Source of the DNA: Paenibacillus sp. UBA6285
Lineage (GTDB): Bacteria; Bacillota; Bacilli; Paenibacillales; Paenibacillaceae
DNA length: 8,970 bases
Reading direction: 5' to 3'
Assembly: GCA_002438345.1 (NCBI GenBank)
Contig: DJUJ01000058.1
Coordinates: forward strand, 50,958 to 59,927
A program made the position numbers and the translations under genes. The notes beneath the pieces are model-generated. The model was not told the origin of the DNA and ran no database searches. It saw nothing but the letters and a program-made list of their open reading frames with translations. Shown piece after piece: positions 7,197 through 8,970 of this stretch (positions are counted from its first letter, which is position 1; every line of letters starts with the position of its first letter).

Positions 7197-7709
7197 CTAG
7201 GAGTTCGCCTCCAGTTCCACTTCTGGCTCTGCCTGCTGAAGGCAGCCGATAACGACTTCTACGCCGTATTCGGCTCCATGAGTTACTTTGGATTCCCAAG
7301 CAGTGATTAGCTCCAGCATATCTTGATGGAAAGCTTCAAGCTCTTCCGGTGATAGTGTAAGCCTGGTTGAATAACGCTGGAGCTTATTTTCAGTGGCGAA
7401 CTGGAAGGCACTGAAGCTGTCTGAACGAAATGCAGTAGCTAGGGAGCGATAAAATTTCTGCATAATACCACCGCTAACTTCAGTTCGCACTAGTTCAAGT
7501 AAACCACCCTCAAATAGCTTAATTACATGGTAGTGAATATTGCCTGGAGTTTTGCCAAGCATATCAGCTACCTGCTTTGATGTTAACGGCTGATCCGCTA
7601 GTGAATGCATGATTTTGATCCGCAGTGCGCTTTCCAGTAGCTTACTCTGCTCAGGTGTAATGGTCAGCACTTGTGACTGATGAATAGGTAGATGCGTATC
7701 TTTGTCCAT
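7197..7709 (-). CDS. ArsR-like winged-helix transcriptional regulator
   Basis: A 170-residue cytosolic protein. Residues about 21-90 form a winged helix: ESALRIKIMHSL (26-37, helix 1), LTSKQVADML (42-51, helix 2) and TPGNIHYHVIKLFEGGLLE (54-72, recognition helix), followed by a wing at VRTEVSGGIMQKFYRS (74-89). This is the HTH_20/ArsR-type layout, with a longer acidic C-terminal part (100-170) that may sense ligand or dimerise. No CxC metal-binding motif of classical ArsR/SmtB sensors is seen; the only Cys is at 156, so a metal sensor is unlikely. The ATG at 7709 has AAAGGAG at 7725-7719 and a 9-base spacer. It leads a two-gene operon with the MFS exporter, whose start it touches, so it probably regulates itself and the exporter through the repeats just upstream. 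Confidence 0.87.
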   Translation of the reverse strand: MDKDTHLPIHQSQVLTITPEQSKLLESALRIKIMHSLADQPLTSKQVADMLGKTPGNIHYHVIKLFEGGLLELVRTEVSGGIMQKFYRSLATAFRSDSFSAFQFATENKLQRYSTRLTLSPEELEAFHQDMLELITAWESKVTHGAEYGVEVVIGCLQQAEPEVELEANS

Positions 7710-7756
7710 TTAAGGTAGCTCCTTTGTTCAAATATCAGACTATTTCTTTAGTTAAT

Positions 7757-7792
7757 CGGTCTGTAATTTAGTTCGATCTGTAAAATAGATCG
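7757..7792. promoter_or_regulatory. Tandem 19-bp elements, candidate operator of the ArsR-like regulator
   Basis: CGGTCTGTAATTTAGTTCG (7757-7775) and CGATCTGTAAAATAGATCG (7774-7792) match at 15 of 19 positions and share two bases, a 17-base period. The second copy is a clean inverted repeat, CGATCT-N7-AGATCG; the first is a degenerate version. They sit between the probable promoter and the start of the regulator gene, a place where a bound dimer would block transcription. Confidence 0.6.
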
Positions 7793-7808
7793 GATTATTC
7801 AATTAAGT

Positions 7809-7835
7809 TTAATATTGATTTCCATTTTGTGTCAA
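7809..7835 (-). promoter_or_regulatory. Probable sigma-A promoter of the regulator/MFS operon
   Basis: On the minus strand a perfect -35 hexamer TTGACA lies at 7835-7830. A -10 candidate TATTAA (7814-7809, 15-base gap) or TTAAAC (7812-7807, 17-base gap) follows in an AT-rich stretch. The -35 is consensus but neither -10 is good, so the exact start is uncertain. The untranslated leader would be about 95 bases and contain the tandem elements. Confidence 0.5.
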
Positions 7836-7927
7836 GTGATAGTGAGTCTCCAGAATGGATTACGGCGCTTTAGTGGCGTAGCATAGTGCAATAGTTTAAG
7901 ATATTAGTATGGAAAAGGGGGGAGTTC
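7836..7927 (+). other. 5' flank of the DUF6483-like gene
   Basis: This is the remaining part of the divergent intergenic region. It ends with a strong ribosome binding site (AAGGGGGGAG, 7915-7924) before ATG 7928. AT-rich sequence around 7891-7910 could hold a -10 (TATTAG-like), but I see no convincing -35, so no promoter is called. Confidence 0.35.
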
Positions 7928-8599
7928 ATGTTCCGAAGAGACTATATTGTCCGGATGATCGAAGATATGACGGCGATGGTTGCAAAGGTCCTGACGCTGA
8001 AGCAGGAGCGGAAGACAACGGAAGCCTTATGGGAAATTGATGAGCTATTGAACCGACATTTTCCGCTGAACTCACGTCTTTTAAATTCACTGTCTGTAGA
8101 AGATATCATAGAAATGTTCCGTTTTAACGGTGTGTTAGAGTCTGATAAACTTCAGGGTCTGGCCAAGCTACTTAAGGAAGAAGGCAGCATTTATGCTGCA
8201 AGTGGCGATCATGATGCAGGACTATTCAAAAGTATGAGGGCACTGCATTTATATTTGTACGCAGGTTTGCACGGCGCTGATCGAGAAATGCTGCAGATGA
8301 CAGAGGATATCGATGGACTTCTGGAGGAAGTCAAAGCGTATCGTCTTCCAGCCAAGACGGAACGGCTGCTGCTAGTTTATATGGAGTCGATTGGACATTA
8401 CAGTAAAGCGGAGGACAGTCTGTATCGACTATGGGAGCAGGAGGAAGATGTTTCGCTGGATGGTGATAATCTGTACAGACGGCTGCTGCTTAAATCACCT
8501 GAAGAATTGGAACAAGGCTCGCTTCCTATACATGAAGTGGAACAAGGATGGAAAGAGTGGAGCCGGATCACAGAAGTTCGGAGGGAGTCGGAAGCCTAA
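7928..8599 (+). CDS. DUF6483-like cytosolic protein of unknown function
   Basis: A 223-residue, charged, largely helical soluble protein with no signal peptide or membrane segment. The opening MFRRDYIVRMIEDMTAMVAKV and the pattern of amphipathic helices resemble the DUF6483 proteins common in Paenibacillus and relatives; that name is from memory. Repeated helix pairs (for example 79-112, KLQGLAKLLKEEG...AGLFKSMRALHLYLYAG, and 142-170) look TPR-like: a YSKAEDSLYRLWEQEED segment (158-174) fits a helical-repeat hairpin. No catalytic motif is visible. The start is ATG 7928 with a strong AAGGGGGGAG site. Its TAA overlaps the next gene's ATG by one base (TAATG), so it is co-expressed with the PhzF-family gene. 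No function is assigned. Confidence 0.8.
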   Translation: MFRRDYIVRMIEDMTAMVAKVLTLKQERKTTEALWEIDELLNRHFPLNSRLLNSLSVEDIIEMFRFNGVLESDKLQGLAKLLKEEGSIYAASGDHDAGLFKSMRALHLYLYAGLHGADREMLQMTEDIDGLLEEVKAYRLPAKTERLLLVYMESIGHYSKAEDSLYRLWEQEEDVSLDGDNLYRRLLLKSPEELEQGSLPIHEVEQGWKEWSRITEVRRESEA

Positions 8600-8970
8600 T
8601 GAATACCTTGTTATTTATTATCGATGCCTTTGCAGAGAAAGCTTATTCAGGAAACCCGGCGGCAGTATGCTTGCTGAAGCATACTGTCGACGAGGCATTT
8701 ATGCTGAAGACAGCAGCAGAAATGAATTTGTCAGAGACGGCCTTTCTCTGGCCGGAGAATGATGGATATCGCCTGCGTTGGTTCACGCCCAAGGCTGAGG
8801 TTAATTTGTGTGGCCATGCTACTCTAGCAAGTGCACATGTATTGTGGGAGGCTGGATTGCTGGATCCCGATGTGGAAGCTAGATTCTATACACGCAGTGG
8901 GTTGCTTAGAGCTTCTCGTGCAGGTGACCTGATCTCACTGTACTTCCCACCTTATGAGCTTAGACCTTCT
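8599..8970 (+). CDS. PhzF-family isomerase-like protein, 3' partial
   Basis: The frame opens at ATG 8599 and stays open for 124 codons to the window edge; full-length family members are about 260-300 residues, so less than half is present. Hallmarks of the diaminopimelate-epimerase-like PhzF fold are clear: IDAFAEKAYSGNPAAVCLL (8-26), MNLSETAFL (42-50) with Glu46 at the position of the catalytic acid of PhzF, and LRWFTPKAEVNLCGHATLAS (59-78). PhzF itself isomerises trans-2,3-dihydro-3-hydroxyanthranilate in phenazine synthesis. Most family members lie outside phenazine clusters and have unknown substrates, and no other phenazine gene is visible, so a phenazine role should not be assumed. GGAGGGAG (8580-8587) inside the preceding gene and the TAATG overlap point to translational coupling with the DUF6483-like gene. 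Confidence 0.9.
   Translation, partial: MNTLLFIIDAFAEKAYSGNPAAVCLLKHTVDEAFMLKTAAEMNLSETAFLWPENDGYRLRWFTPKAEVNLCGHATLASAHVLWEAGLLDPDVEARFYTRSGLLRASRAGDLISLYFPPYELRPS

Noticed and set aside
7710..7927. Riboswitch or small RNA in the divergent intergenic region
   Set aside because: Apart from the short inverted repeats and promoter-like boxes I see no extended stem structure or recognised aptamer motif.
8391..8762. Open frame on the plus strand crossing from the DUF6483-like gene into the PhzF gene
   Set aside because: Out of frame with both genes, no family resemblance, and the PhzF frame is strongly supported from 8599.
8599..8970. Phenazine biosynthesis cluster
   Set aside because: Only a PhzF-family protein is present; this family is widespread outside phenazine producers and no other phz gene is visible.

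Overview
The window looks like chromosomal DNA from a low-to-mid GC Gram-positive bacterium, most likely Paenibacillus or a close Bacillales relative. The basis is strong AGGAGG-type ribosome binding sites, tight same-strand operons, one TTG start, Rho-independent hairpins, and a DUF6483-type protein, which I associate with that group. The taxonomic call is inference from style and recalled families; no search was run.

Region 1 (1-5772, + strand) is one co-oriented catabolic cluster, entered just inside its first visible gene. The order is allG-type (DUF1116/YlbE, only the extreme N-terminus missing), allH-type (DUF2877/YlbF), carbamate kinase (arcC/allK type), a multi-membrane permease of unassigned family, and a cytosine-deaminase-like amidohydrolase. 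In Escherichia coli AllF-AllG-AllH is the oxamic transcarbamylase that phosphorolyses oxalurate to oxamate and carbamoyl phosphate, and carbamate kinase then makes ATP, CO2 and NH3. The natural reading is a pathway that harvests ATP and nitrogen from a ureide: the permease imports it, the amidohydrolase prepares it, AllFGH splits it and the kinase cashes in carbamoyl phosphate. allF/fdrA would be expected just upstream of the window. No allantoinase, ureidoglycolate dehydrogenase or arginine deiminase gene is visible, so the true substrate is open. The amidohydrolase also lacks two catalytic residues of classical cytosine deaminase.

Region 2 (5773-5909) is the gap between convergent genes. 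It holds two hairpin terminators, one of which looks bidirectional.

Region 3 (5910-7835, - strand) is a two-gene regulator/efflux unit. An ArsR-like winged-helix protein abuts a 12-TM MFS transporter. Upstream are a consensus -35 box and a tandemly repeated 19-bp partly palindromic element that is a good operator candidate.

Region 4 (7928-8970, + strand) is a DUF6483-like gene overlapping by one base a PhzF-family gene that runs off the window end. No RNA genes, CRISPR, insertion sequences or prophage elements were seen.
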